DNA of 64,000 nt from DASQHW01 sp038238245 (GTDB lineage Bacteria > Actinomycetota > Acidimicrobiia > IMCC26256 > PALSA-610), in NCBI GenBank assembly GCA_038238245.1, contig JBBRXX010000009.1, positions 62,001 to 126,000 on the forward strand, read 5' to 3'. Under the pieces are notes generated by a model. That model was given only the letters and a program-made list of their open reading frames with translations, was not told where the DNA came from and did not search any database. The stretch's first letter is position 1. Every line of letters starts with the position of its first letter. Both the position numbers and the translations under genes were made by a program. Below, one piece after another: positions 7,132 through 16,052 of this stretch.

Positions 7132-9620
7132 ATTCGTACTGACCGCAACGCGTGTGGCGGCACCGTCAAGGCGACCGTGCGGCCGTCGCGCGTGAGGTCA
7201 TTGCCGTCCGGCGTCTCGTCGAGCCGGACGGCGGTCGCGCCTTCGACATCGATCCCGAAGCGGAGCACGACCTCGTCCGGTTCGTCGCTCGGGTTCAGGA
7301 CGCGCACCACGATGCCGTCGGCGTCGACCGCCGGCTTGCACGCCGAGAGCACCGACACCCGGGCGTCGACCTCGAGCAACGACCGCCCGTCGCCGAGGAG
7401 CGGGCCGTCGTCGCCGAGCACGCCCCACATGCCGGTCTCGGCGGCGCGTGCGTCCGACGGCGTCGACGCGAGGGTCACGGTGGCGCGGAGGATGCCCGGC
7501 ACCTGGGCGCCGGGTGCGGGCATCTCCGGGCCGGCCGGCATCGGGCGTGTCCGCAACTCGAGGCGCGCGAGCGCGCCGACGCTGCGCACGAGGGTGACGA
7601 GGACGTCGCCGGTCGCGGTGACTTCGGCCTCGGGGAGGCCGGGCGCGCCGATCGTGAGCCCGTTCGCGGCGATCCACCCCTGGTGCGCGAAGGTGCGGGG
7701 CGCGCGGTGCACCCATTGCGCGTCGTCGACCACGGCGGACGAGCGCCGGGCGCTGTCGAACGTCGTGGCCGCCAGGAGCTCGTCGATCGGTGCGCCGGTG
7801 GGAAACCGCAGGCGCAGGCGATGATCCTCGGCCTGATTGTCGAGGACGACTTCGCAGCGGACGAACGGCACGCCCGGCGCCACGACGGCTTCGACCGCGA
7901 GCGTGCCGACGCCGCCGAGCGCGCGCGTGACCCGCAGGCGCGCGATGCCGGACGCGTGCCGCGTGCGTTGCACCTCCGTTGTCACCGGCACGGCGCGCGG
8001 TAGGTCGGGATCGGCGTCGTAGGTGTCACCGCGATCGATGCAGTCCTCGATCCCGAAGAGACCGTCGTAGGCGCGTCCGCCGACCGTGCACGACAGCGTG
8101 CCGTCGTCGGCGACGCGAACCCGGATGTCACCGGCTTCGATCTCGCGGCCGTCGTCGCTGTCGTCGGGCGAAGGCGCGCCGAGGACGAGCGAGTAGCGCC
8201 GGCACCCGAACGCGGGCACGTCGCGTGCGACGAGCTCGACGTCGAGGCCGCCGAGGCCGGGCACGAAGCGCACCCGCGTCGGATCGTCGCTCGCCTCGAC
8301 CCGAACCGGCGAATCGTTCACGGTGAGGCCGACGAAGGTGGGCATGGCGAGCGGGTGCATGTCGAAGCGGCTCACGCTCATGCGCCATGGCGGAAACGGT
8401 TCGAGCGGCACGCGCACGACATCGGTGCGGCGCGCCGCGGACGCGTTGAAGACGACGACATCCTGGCTATCGCGCCATGGTGTGTCGCGCGTGACGTTGC
8501 GGCCGCCGAGCCGTTCCAGCACCCGCGTCACCGTCGCCCGGCCGAGGCCTTCCGCGTCGTCGTAGCGCGCGGTCATGCGCTCGTGGACGGGATCGATGGA
8601 GCAGCCGCCGATCGAGTCGTGGGCCTGGTTCTGCAACAGCGCCCGCCACGCGCGATCGAGCGCCGGGCGTTCGTCGGTCAATCCGAGCGCGTGACCCAGC
8701 GCGGCCCACGGCTCGGCCCACGCGGTGAGCAGCTGCTCGACGGCCCGGTTTCGCAGCTTGAGTGGCATGCGCGAAGACCACACGCCCGGGAGGAGATTCG
8801 CCGTACGCGCCCCGAGGAGCGCGTCGTGCCATTCGGGGAGCGTCTCGGCCGGCGGGAGCGACGCGACCGTGTCGTCGAGCAGCGCCCGCTGCGCACCGAC
8901 CTTGTCGGCGATGGTGGCGGTCGTCGTGTCGGCCGGCATGTGGTCGAAGCCGTTCATCAACAGCACCGGCCCGATGCCGGGGGCGGCCAGCCGGGCGATG
9001 ACGTCTTGCAGCCGCTGCACCGTGCCGGCGACGTCGTCGTCGGCGTCGAGACCGGCGGCGCCGAAGTATCCCTCGCCGAGATACCAGGCGCGCACCGCAC
9101 TGCCGTCGGGTGATCGCCAGCGATACAGCGGCGCGAGCGCGTCGATCTCGGTGCCGTTGCCCCGCCAGTACACGAACGGATCGAGGCCGAAGCCGGCGAA
9201 CAGCTGCGGGAACTGTGCCGGGTGCCCGAACGAGTCCGGCACGTACGCGACCCGCGACGCGCCGCCGAAGGAGTCTGCGATCGCGCGCCCATGCAGCAGG
9301 TTGCGCACGTGCGTCTCACCCGCCGGCAGCAGCGAATCCGGCTGCACGTACCACGGTCCCGCTGCCAGGCGTCCCGCGCGCACGCCCGCAGTCAGCGCTT
9401 CGCGCCGTTCGGGCCGCACCTCGAGGTAGTCGTCGAGCACGATCGTCTGCCCGTCGAGCACGAACCGGAACTCCGGATCGGCGTCGAGCTGATCGAGCAC
9501 CGCATCGATCGCGTCGACGAGGCGACCGCGGAACACTTCGAACGACCGGTACCACTCGCGGTCCCAGTGGAAGTGCGAGACGAGGTAGATGTCGGCCGGC
9601 ACCGGGGGACCGCTATGCAT
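7113..9620 (-). CDS. Glycoside hydrolase family 38 alpha-mannosidase-like enzyme
   Basis: 835-residue GH38 protein. The N-terminal SHFHWDREWY (residues 15-24) contains the zinc-binding His and Asp. VPDSFGHPAQFPQL carries the nucleophilic Asp, and QNQAHDSIGGCSIDPVH provides another zinc ligand. The C-terminal half is the beta-rich GH38 region. No signal peptide is visible, suggesting a cytoplasmic enzyme acting on mannosides, perhaps mannosylglycerate or short oligosaccharides; substrate uncertain. The ATG at 9620 lies 21 bases downstream of the hyuA-like stop, so it may share that transcript, although function gives no obvious link. Confidence 0.92.
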   Translation of the reverse strand: MHSGPPVPADIYLVSHFHWDREWYRSFEVFRGRLVDAIDAVLDQLDADPEFRFVLDGQTIVLDDYLEVRPERREALTAGVRAGRLAAGPWYVQPDSLLPAGETHVRNLLHGRAIADSFGGASRVAYVPDSFGHPAQFPQLFAGFGLDPFVYWRGNGTEIDALAPLYRWRSPDGSAVRAWYLGEGYFGAAGLDADDDVAGTVQRLQDVIARLAAPGIGPVLLMNGFDHMPADTTTATIADKVGAQRALLDDTVASLPPAETLPEWHDALLGARTANLLPGVWSSRMPLKLRNRAVEQLLTAWAEPWAALGHALGLTDERPALDRAWRALLQNQAHDSIGGCSIDPVHERMTARYDDAEGLGRATVTRVLERLGGRNVTRDTPWRDSQDVVVFNASAARRTDVVRVPLEPFPPWRMSVSRFDMHPLAMPTFVGLTVNDSPVRVEASDDPTRVRFVPGLGGLDVELVARDVPAFGCRRYSLVLGAPSPDDSDDGREIEAGDIRVRVADDGTLSCTVGGRAYDGLFGIEDCIDRGDTYDADPDLPRAVPVTTEVQRTRHASGIARLRVTRALGGVGTLAVEAVVAPGVPFVRCEVVLDNQAEDHRLRLRFPTGAPIDELLAATTFDSARRSSAVVDDAQWVHRAPRTFAHQGWIAANGLTIGAPGLPEAEVTATGDVLVTLVRSVGALARLELRTRPMPAGPEMPAPGAQVPGILRATVTLASTPSDARAAETGMWGVLGDDGPLLGDGRSLLEVDARVSVLSACKPAVDADGIVVRVLNPSDEPDEVVLRFGIDVEGATAVRLDETPDGNDLTRDGRTVALTVPPHALRSVRIQTLRR

Positions 9621-9641
9621 GAGGCGGAGACAGGCGGGTGC

Positions 9642-11702
9642 TCACACCGCGATGACGTAGTTGCCGAACGCGTCGAGCTCGGCGGAGGCGCCCGGCGGCA
9701 GGACGACGACCGTGAACGGTTCCTCGACGAGTGCGGGCCCCTGGATACGGGCGCCCGCGGCGAGCGCGCTGCCGTCGTACACCGGCGTGGCGATGAACGC
9801 GTCTCCCCAGTACGCGTCGCGCGTGCCCGTGCGGGCCCGCTCGGCATCGGTGATCGTGCCGGTCTCCGCGAAGTGATCGGGCTTCGGCGTGTATCCACGA
9901 GCGATTGCCCGGACGCCGCGGAGCACCGGCTGTTGCGACCGGAAGCAGAAACCGCGCTCAGCCTCGTGCTGATCGTGGAACCGCTCGGCGAGATCGAGGA
10001 GGCCCGGTTCGTCGAGCGTGACGCCCTCGGGCACCGGCACGCTCATGTCGAAGTTCTGGCCCGGGTAGCACATCTGCGCGTAGAGGGATCGGTCGACGTC
10101 GGCAATCGCGAGACCGGTCGGCTCGAGCTCCTTGTCGACTTCCTGGGTCAGGTCGGTCATCAGGTCGTGCACCCGGCCGAGGTCGACCTGCGACAGCGGC
10201 GTGACGTAGGAGCGCACGAGATCGACCACGTAGTCCGCGACGAGCACGCCCAGCGCGCTGAATGCCGGCGCCGCCTTGGGAACCATGATGCGGTCGACGC
10301 CCAACTCGCGCGCGATCGCCGCGGCGTGGACTGCACCGTTGCCGCCGTACGCGATGAGCGACAGATTGCGCGGGTCCGCGCCATGACCGGCGAGCACTTT
10401 GCGCGTGGCGTTCGCCATGTTGGCGTTGACGATCCGCTCGATGCCCCACGCGGCCGCGGTCACGTCCGCACCTAGCGGCTCCGCGACGTCACGGGCGATC
10501 GCGGCACGCGCCGCATCGATGTCGAGGTGCATGCGGCCGCCCGCGAACCCGTCGCTGGGCAGGTAGCCGAGCACGGCGTCGGCGTCGGTCACGGTCGGGT
10601 GGGTTCCCCCGCGTTGGTAGCACACCGGACCGGGCACCGACCCTGCCGATTCGGGACCGACCAGCAACGCGCCCTGCCGCACGCGCGCGATCGAACCGCC
10701 GCCCGCACCGACGCTCTGCACATTCACCATCGGCAATCCGATGTAGTAGCGGTACCGCCAGTTCCAATCGGTCTTGATCTCGGGTCGGCCGTTGCGCACG
10801 AGACAGATGTCGAAGCTCGTGCCGCCCATGTCGACGGCGATGAAGTCGCCGGCCTGCGCGGCGCGGGCTGCGAGCGTCGCGCCCATCACGCCGCCCGTGG
10901 GCCCGCTCGCGAGCAGCGTGACCGCGCGCCGGGCGACATAGTCGGGCGGCATCACACCGCCTGTCGACTGCATGATCAGGAGCGGGCCGTTGTAACCCGC
11001 GCGTCGCAGCTTCTCCTGCAGGTTCGCGGTGTAGCCCGCGATGCGCGGCGCAACGTAGGCATTCACCAATGTGGTCGAGACCCGCTCGAACTCCGGTCCG
11101 CGCGGCATGACCTCGTGTGACAACGAGATGTGCTCGACGTCGGGAAATTCCTCGAGGATGATCTCGCGCGTTCTGCGCTCGTGGTCGGCGTTCACGAACG
11201 AGAACAGGTACATGACCGCGACGGAGCGAACGCCGAGCTTCTTCAAGCGTTGCACGCCTCGCCGCACCGCGTCCTCGTCGAGCGGCAGGAGCACGTTGCC
11301 CTCGAAGTCGATTCGTTCGCGGATCGGGATGCGGGCCCGCCGGCGTGCGATGGGCGCCGGTCCCGGATAGTTCGGGTCCCAGATCTGTTCCTTGTGGCAG
11401 CGGCGCAGCTCGATCTCGTCGCGGTGTCCCTCGGTCACGAGCAGACCGGTCGGCGCGCCATTCATCTCGATCATCGTGTTGTCGGCCGTTGTCGTGCCGT
11501 GCACGAGGATCTCCAGCTCGCCGCAGAACGCCGTGAGCTCGACGTTGAAACGGCTCGCGACCTGCTGGAGTCCGTTCATCACGCCCGTCGACTGGTCGTC
11601 GAGGGTCGTCGGCGTCTTGTCGAGCACCACTTCGCCGCCGGGCGTCACGCAGATGAGATCGGTGAACGTCCCTCCGACGTCGACGCCGACCCGGTAGCCC
11701 AC
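9642..11702 (-). CDS. HyuA-like hydantoinase/oxoprolinase subunit A
   Basis: 686-residue member of the hydantoinase/5-oxoprolinase alpha family, also related to acetone and acetophenone carboxylase subunits. Motifs include GVDVGGTFTDLI at the N-terminus (ASKHA phosphate loop), HGTTTADNTMIE, LASGPTGGVMGA and VDMGGTSFDICLV. The family performs ATP-dependent ring opening or carboxylation with a HyuB partner, encoded immediately upstream with a 3-base gap. The start is GTG at 11702. The substrate is unresolved: no third carboxylase subunit is nearby, which argues against an acetone-carboxylase-like complex. Confidence 0.93.
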   Translation of the reverse strand: MGYRVGVDVGGTFTDLICVTPGGEVVLDKTPTTLDDQSTGVMNGLQQVASRFNVELTAFCGELEILVHGTTTADNTMIEMNGAPTGLLVTEGHRDEIELRRCHKEQIWDPNYPGPAPIARRRARIPIRERIDFEGNVLLPLDEDAVRRGVQRLKKLGVRSVAVMYLFSFVNADHERRTREIILEEFPDVEHISLSHEVMPRGPEFERVSTTLVNAYVAPRIAGYTANLQEKLRRAGYNGPLLIMQSTGGVMPPDYVARRAVTLLASGPTGGVMGATLAARAAQAGDFIAVDMGGTSFDICLVRNGRPEIKTDWNWRYRYYIGLPMVNVQSVGAGGGSIARVRQGALLVGPESAGSVPGPVCYQRGGTHPTVTDADAVLGYLPSDGFAGGRMHLDIDAARAAIARDVAEPLGADVTAAAWGIERIVNANMANATRKVLAGHGADPRNLSLIAYGGNGAVHAAAIARELGVDRIMVPKAAPAFSALGVLVADYVVDLVRSYVTPLSQVDLGRVHDLMTDLTQEVDKELEPTGLAIADVDRSLYAQMCYPGQNFDMSVPVPEGVTLDEPGLLDLAERFHDQHEAERGFCFRSQQPVLRGVRAIARGYTPKPDHFAETGTITDAERARTGTRDAYWGDAFIATPVYDGSALAAGARIQGPALVEEPFTVVVLPPGASAELDAFGNYVIAV

Positions 11703-11705
11703 GAC

Positions 11706-13526
11706 TTACCGGCGCGAAGCGCGCTCGCGCGCGGTGGCGTCGACATCGACGGCGAGCGTGAGGTCCTCGAGGGAGCCCGTGAGCACGACGCCGTAGTCGC
11801 GGTGTGCACCCTCGACCGAGACGTACTCGTCGAGCACGTCGTCCAGCACGGCCTGCGGCTCGCGTTGGAGCGGATCGCCCCAGCCGCCCCCGCCGCCGTA
11901 GTCGTACATGATGCGCTCGCCGGCGTGGATCGGCTCCCAGTCCGCCGTGTGCTTCACCTTGAACTCGTCGTCGCTGCGGTAGCGGATGATCATCTCGTTC
12001 GGCGAGCCGTCCGAACCGCCACAGATCCCGGGCATCGGATACTTCATGCCGACGACGTACGTGTAGACCTTCGCGTCGACTCGCACTTCCTTTTCGTAGT
12101 GCGAGCCGCAGATGCCGCGCCATTGGCCGGGACCGCCGGAGTCGGTGCGGTAGTCGCGGCTCCATTGCACGTGCGGGTACAGCGATTCGTTGATCTCGGC
12201 GGTCGCCTTCCACAGGTTGCCGAAGCTGGCATTCAGCGCGCCCCAGGCGTCCATTCCCTTCGACGCATTGCACCAGCCCGCGTACACCTCGGCCGAGTGG
12301 TCGGTGAACGACGCGCCAGTCCGCGGATCGACACCGACGATGATCGTCGGGATGCCGGTCTTGTAGGTCTGCGGGACCGCGCGCTCGGGCAGCACGTACT
12401 GCATGGCCTTGGCGATGACCTCACCGACGTCGGCGCCGGGATGGTGCGTGCCCGCCGACACCGGCTTGTCCGGATCGGGATTCAGGACGCAACCCTTGGG
12501 CACCACGAGTTTGATCTGTTCGAAGAAGCCTTCGTTCTTCGGGATCTCCGGATCCATCATCGCTGCGATCTGGCCGACCGTGTAGCCGCGCGTATTGCCG
12601 TAGGTCGACCACGCTTGCAGCTCGGGGCGCGCGTCCGAGCCGCTGAAGTCGACGGTGAGCTGATCGTCGGCGACGGTGACCTTCACGTGCAGATGCACAT
12701 CGGGATTGCCGAGGGGGTCGTGGTCGACGTATGCGTCTGCCTCGTACTCGCCGTCGGGCCACTGCGTGACCTCTTCGCGGAAGCGGCGCGCGGCATAGTC
12801 GATCATGTAGTCGACCGACTCCTCGACGGCCGAAGCGCCGTAGCGGTCGATCATGTCGCCGAGGCGACGCGCCGCCAGCTGCGCCGCACCGATCTGGGCG
12901 CGCAGGTCGCCGATGTAGCTCGGGATGCGGTTGTTCGCCTGCAGCGCGTAGAGCACGTCACGTCGTTCGATGCCGCGGTCGATCACCTTGATGACCGGCC
13001 AGCGCACGCCTTCGCCCCAGATGTCACCGGCGGTGATGTTGTAGCCCCCGGGGACGCCGCCACCGGTGTCGCCGTGGTGGCATTGAATGCTCGCGATCAG
13101 CACCATGCGCCGGCGACCGGGTGTGCCGGGATCGTCGGCGAACACGGGCGCGAACACGTTGTAGTCGGGGAGGTGCCCGCCGCCGTGATACGGGTCGTTG
13201 GCGGCGAAGACGTCGCCTTCGCGGAACTCCTCGACGCCCAGGAACTCGAGCGCGAAGCGGACCGGCAGGGTCGAGGTGAGCATGAACTGCGGGATGCCGA
13301 CGCTCAACGCCGCAAGCCGGCCGTGCGCGTCGAGCACGGTGGCGTTGCGCTCGTTCGACTGGTTGAGGATCGGTGTCGTCGCGGTACGCGAGACGTACTC
13401 GGCCATCTCGAAGCAGACGGTTTCCATGCCGCCGCGGATGACCTCGGCGGTGACCGGATCGACGGTCGGCGACTCCGAGATGCGACCACGGCTCCCGGCG
13501 AGCCGGACGAGATCGACGTTCGTCAT
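11706..13526 (-). CDS. HyuB-like hydantoinase/oxoprolinase subunit B
   Basis: 606-residue partner of HyuA. Recognisable family segments are VTAEVIRGGMETVCFEMAEY, NDPYHGGGHLPD, STYGNTRGYTVG and the glycine-rich C-terminal DYGGGGGWGDP. The ATG at 13526 is preferred to 13532 because GAGGGG then stands 6 bases upstream. The gene leads a HyuB-HyuA operon, possibly continuing into GH38. A palindrome (13541-13558) with an adjoining -10-like hexamer lies just before the ribosome binding site. The same element precedes the acyl-CoA dehydrogenase pair, suggesting joint control and a shared pathway. Confidence 0.93.
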   Translation of the reverse strand: MTNVDLVRLAGSRGRISESPTVDPVTAEVIRGGMETVCFEMAEYVSRTATTPILNQSNERNATVLDAHGRLAALSVGIPQFMLTSTLPVRFALEFLGVEEFREGDVFAANDPYHGGGHLPDYNVFAPVFADDPGTPGRRRMVLIASIQCHHGDTGGGVPGGYNITAGDIWGEGVRWPVIKVIDRGIERRDVLYALQANNRIPSYIGDLRAQIGAAQLAARRLGDMIDRYGASAVEESVDYMIDYAARRFREEVTQWPDGEYEADAYVDHDPLGNPDVHLHVKVTVADDQLTVDFSGSDARPELQAWSTYGNTRGYTVGQIAAMMDPEIPKNEGFFEQIKLVVPKGCVLNPDPDKPVSAGTHHPGADVGEVIAKAMQYVLPERAVPQTYKTGIPTIIVGVDPRTGASFTDHSAEVYAGWCNASKGMDAWGALNASFGNLWKATAEINESLYPHVQWSRDYRTDSGGPGQWRGICGSHYEKEVRVDAKVYTYVVGMKYPMPGICGGSDGSPNEMIIRYRSDDEFKVKHTADWEPIHAGERIMYDYGGGGGWGDPLQREPQAVLDDVLDEYVSVEGAHRDYGVVLTGSLEDLTLAVDVDATARERASRR

Positions 13527-13829
13527 GCGCATCCCCTCGACCTGACGTGAACGTCAGGAGTGTAGTGCGACGCGCGCGAAAACCGCCGAGACGGCAGGCG
13601 CGGAAGGGCGCCGAGAACGGCGCGGGCTCGCCCGTGACGGGCGCTTGCGATGGTCGGGGCGGCGTGCCGAGAGAGCCCCCACCCCGCCGCCGGCGCTGCG
13701 GGCTGTTTGCCCCAACGATCGCTCCGCGCGCCGGCCGCCCTCTCGACACCGCCCCAATTGATTTGTACATTTTATGGGGATTCGAGGCAATAGGCCGTTC
13801 GGCCCGACGGCGGTGCGAGGCCCTGACGT
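13527..13829. other. Intergenic region with promoter elements and hairpin
   Basis: About 300 bases without a convincing gene. It holds the hyuB operator, a GC hairpin CGCCCG-TGA-CGGGCG (13629-13643) and an AT-richer stretch around 13755-13795 that is unusual for this DNA. Long open frames crossing it are arginine-rich shadows. Confidence 0.5.
13541..13564 (-). promoter_or_regulatory. Palindromic operator plus -10 hexamer of hyuBA operon
   Basis: CCTGACGTGAACGTCAGG (13541-13558) has perfect 8-base arms and a 2-base spacer. On the minus strand the hexamer TACACT (13559-13564) fits a -10 box and directly abuts the palindrome, which would cover the transcription start. The same arrangement occurs at 15990-16013. 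A TetR-type repressor encoded outside the window is the simplest reader. Confidence 0.62.
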
Positions 13830-14756
13830 TCAGCGGAAAAGCGCGTCGGCGAGGCGGTCGTGGTGCCAGCCGGTGGTGCCGAGCAGGTACTCGTCGGCGG
13901 TGGCGCGGCGCAGGAACAGATGCAGGTCGTGCTCCCACGTGTAGCCGATGCCGCCGTGGATCTGGATCCCGTCCTTGAGGACGCGGCGGGCCGCAACGCC
14001 TGCGGCTGCCTTCGCCACGTGGCATGCCTTGGCCCGATCGTCGTCGGCCGCGTCGACGGTCATGGCTGCGTAGTGCACGGCGGCCGTCGCGCGTTCGAGC
14101 ACGAGGGACATGTCCGCGAGCTTGTGCTGGATCGCCTGGAACGAGCCGATCGGCACGTCGAACTGTTCGCGTTCCTTGGCATAGCCGAGCGCCATGTCGA
14201 AGATACGGCGCGCGGTCCCGACCATCTCGGCCGCGAGCAGCGCGTGCGCCCGATCGCGCCACGCGCCGAGCGCGTCGCCGGCGAGAGGCTGCGCGTGAAG
14301 GTCGGTCGTGTCGCCCGTGAACAGACGGCGGGAAGTGTCGACCGTGGGCACGAACGTGATGGGCAGGGTGTCGACGATCGCAAGCTCGGCGCCGGGCAGC
14401 ACGACGGCGATGCGCTCGACGCGGTCGGCTTCGAGCACGTACGGGTGCGTGGGATCTCCGACGAGCGCGACGGTGCCGCTCGTCGTGCCGTCGTCACCCG
14501 TCAGCGACGCGTACAGCATCGTCGCAAGGAACGGCCCGGGCGCCGCGACGTAGCCGGTCTCCTCCAGGAACAAGCACGCATCCGAGCAGGGACCGGCGCC
14601 GAGTGCGATGTACTCCGAGAGGTGCCGCCAGAGCGGCTCGTACGCGCTCGGATCGTCGATGTGGGCGCGTACGAGCGCGGGCGGGCATTCGCGCTCGAGC
14701 AGCTTGCGCGCAGTATCGCGCAGGAGTTGTTGATCGTCGGTCAGCGAGAAATCCAC
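13830..14756 (-). CDS. Acyl-CoA dehydrogenase, short subunit (FadE28-like size)
   Basis: 308-residue acyl-CoA dehydrogenase fold protein: N-terminal VDFSLTDDQQLLRDTARKLL, the middle domain without the classic SEPxAGSD loop, and the C-terminal HGGIGYTWEHDLHLFLRR. It is shorter than a normal 380-residue enzyme and sits directly behind a full-length one, as in the alpha2beta2 sterol side-chain dehydrogenases FadE28-FadE29. By analogy, both subunits build one FAD-binding active site (inference). The GTG at 14756 has GGGAG about 10 bases upstream; a longer ATG start at 14783 is possible. Confidence 0.88.
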   Translation of the reverse strand: MDFSLTDDQQLLRDTARKLLERECPPALVRAHIDDPSAYEPLWRHLSEYIALGAGPCSDACLFLEETGYVAAPGPFLATMLYASLTGDDGTTSGTVALVGDPTHPYVLEADRVERIAVVLPGAELAIVDTLPITFVPTVDTSRRLFTGDTTDLHAQPLAGDALGAWRDRAHALLAAEMVGTARRIFDMALGYAKEREQFDVPIGSFQAIQHKLADMSLVLERATAAVHYAAMTVDAADDDRAKACHVAKAAAGVAARRVLKDGIQIHGGIGYTWEHDLHLFLRRATADEYLLGTTGWHHDRLADALFR

Positions 14757-14814
14757 CGCTATACGGCTCCCTCGCTGCGCCATCCCTGGCTGCGCCGCGT
14801 CCGCACGGAGAACG

Positions 14815-15981
14815 TCACCGGCGGGGGAGGCCCAACACCCGCTGGGCGATGATGTTGCGCTGGATCTCGGAGCTTCCGCCCGCAATCGTGTTCGCGAACG
14901 ACATGAAGAAGCCGTGGACGAACCGCTCGGTCGGCGTCCCGGTGAGCGGTGCGGCCGTGCCGGCGATCTCCATGCCCAGCTCGAACGCCGCTTTCCCGGC
15001 TTCCGATGTCGCCATCTTCATGTAACTGTGCTCCGGCGCGCTCGAGCCCTGGGCGAACGATGCGAAGCCCTTGTACCCGAGGGCGCGCAGCGACGACGCG
15101 AACTCGTACTGCGAAGCGATCTTGCGCCGGATGATCGCGTCGCCGTCGCGGCCCATCGCTCGTGCCAGGGCGACGAGACCGTCGATCGTCTGCTCGAAGC
15201 GCGCGACGCCTTCCACCCACAATCCCGCCCGCTCGTGCGCGAGCGAACCCTGGGTGATGGCCCATCCTCCGTGCAGCAGTCCGACGAGGTTCTCGCGCGG
15301 CACGATGACGTCGGTGAGGAACACCTCGGCGAATCCCGCCGTGCCGCTGATGTGTCGCAGCGGTCGGATGTCGATGCCGGGCGTGTCCATGTCGAGGATG
15401 AGCAGTGAGATGCCCTTGTGCTTCGGCAAGGTGGGCTCACTGCGCACGTAGCAGAAGCACTTCTGGGCGATGGTCGCGTAGCTCGTCCATACCTTCTGAC
15501 CGTTGACGACGAAGTGGTCGTCGCGGAGCTCGGCCCGGGTCTGCAGACCCGCGAGGTCCGAGCCGGCGTTCGGTTCGCTCATGCCGATGCACCAGATCGT
15601 GTCGCCGCGGATCGCCGCCGGTGCGAGCTGCTTCTGCTCGTCATTGCCGTACTCGAGCAGGCTCGGCGCGACGATCGCGTAGCCGGGGAAGTGACCCGAC
15701 CGCAGGAGCCGCCGCCGCGCGAGCGTCTCCAGATAGATGAGCGTCTGCACCGGCGTGCAGTTGCGTCCTCCGAGCTCGGGCGGGTATCCGGGAATCATCC
15801 ATCCGTTGTCGAAGAGCGTCGCCTGCCAGTCGCGCATGTACTGCGGCACCAGCTCGGTTCCGGATTCGGCGTCGCCTTGGAAGTCGAATCCGGCCGCCAT
15901 CTCCGGTGGCGTGTGCGCGTCGAGGAATGCAACGAGCTCGGCGCGAAACGCTTCGTCCTCGTCGCTCCACGCGAGCTTCAT
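14815..15981 (-). CDS. Acyl-CoA dehydrogenase, full-length subunit (FadE29-like)
   Basis: 388-residue acyl-CoA dehydrogenase that introduces an alpha-beta double bond into an acyl-CoA with FAD. It contains IWCIGMSEPNAGSDLAGL in the middle domain, VNGQKVWTSYATIA, and the C-terminal AGGSSEIQRNIIAQRVLGL. Length matches actinobacterial FadE29-like proteins. It is first in a two-gene operon with the short subunit. The ATG at 15981 lies only 8 bases from the palindrome at 15990-16007, so no separate Shine-Dalgarno fits and the repressor site forms the leader. Confidence 0.93.
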   Translation of the reverse strand: MKLAWSDEDEAFRAELVAFLDAHTPPEMAAGFDFQGDAESGTELVPQYMRDWQATLFDNGWMIPGYPPELGGRNCTPVQTLIYLETLARRRLLRSGHFPGYAIVAPSLLEYGNDEQKQLAPAAIRGDTIWCIGMSEPNAGSDLAGLQTRAELRDDHFVVNGQKVWTSYATIAQKCFCYVRSEPTLPKHKGISLLILDMDTPGIDIRPLRHISGTAGFAEVFLTDVIVPRENLVGLLHGGWAITQGSLAHERAGLWVEGVARFEQTIDGLVALARAMGRDGDAIIRRKIASQYEFASSLRALGYKGFASFAQGSSAPEHSYMKMATSEAGKAAFELGMEIAGTAAPLTGTPTERFVHGFFMSFANTIAGGSSEIQRNIIAQRVLGLPRR

Positions 15982-15989
15982 CGAGTCAA

Positions 15990-16013
15990 CCTGACGCGCA
16001 CGTCAGGAAGCTA
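15990..16013 (-). promoter_or_regulatory. Palindromic operator plus -10 hexamer of acyl-CoA dehydrogenase operon
   Basis: CCTGACGCGCACGTCAGG (15990-16007) has 7-base perfect arms CCTGACG/CGTCAGG. On the minus strand TAGCTT (16008-16013), a plausible -10 hexamer, abuts it exactly as at the hyuB promoter. The shared spacing makes chance occurrence unlikely. Confidence 0.62.
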
Positions 16014-16052
16014 GCGGACGGCGTCACATCGGGGATGGCCGTGCTTGACGGC

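Noticed and set aside
11130..13550. 806-codon plus-strand frame opposite hyuB
   Set aside because: Antisense shadow of the well-supported HyuB/HyuA genes; no domain, no start signal.
13822..13833. Third copy of the CCTGACGT operator at the end of the short acyl-CoA dehydrogenase
   Set aside because: Only one half-site (CCTGACGTTCAG) is present and it overlaps the stop codon of the gene; likely chance.
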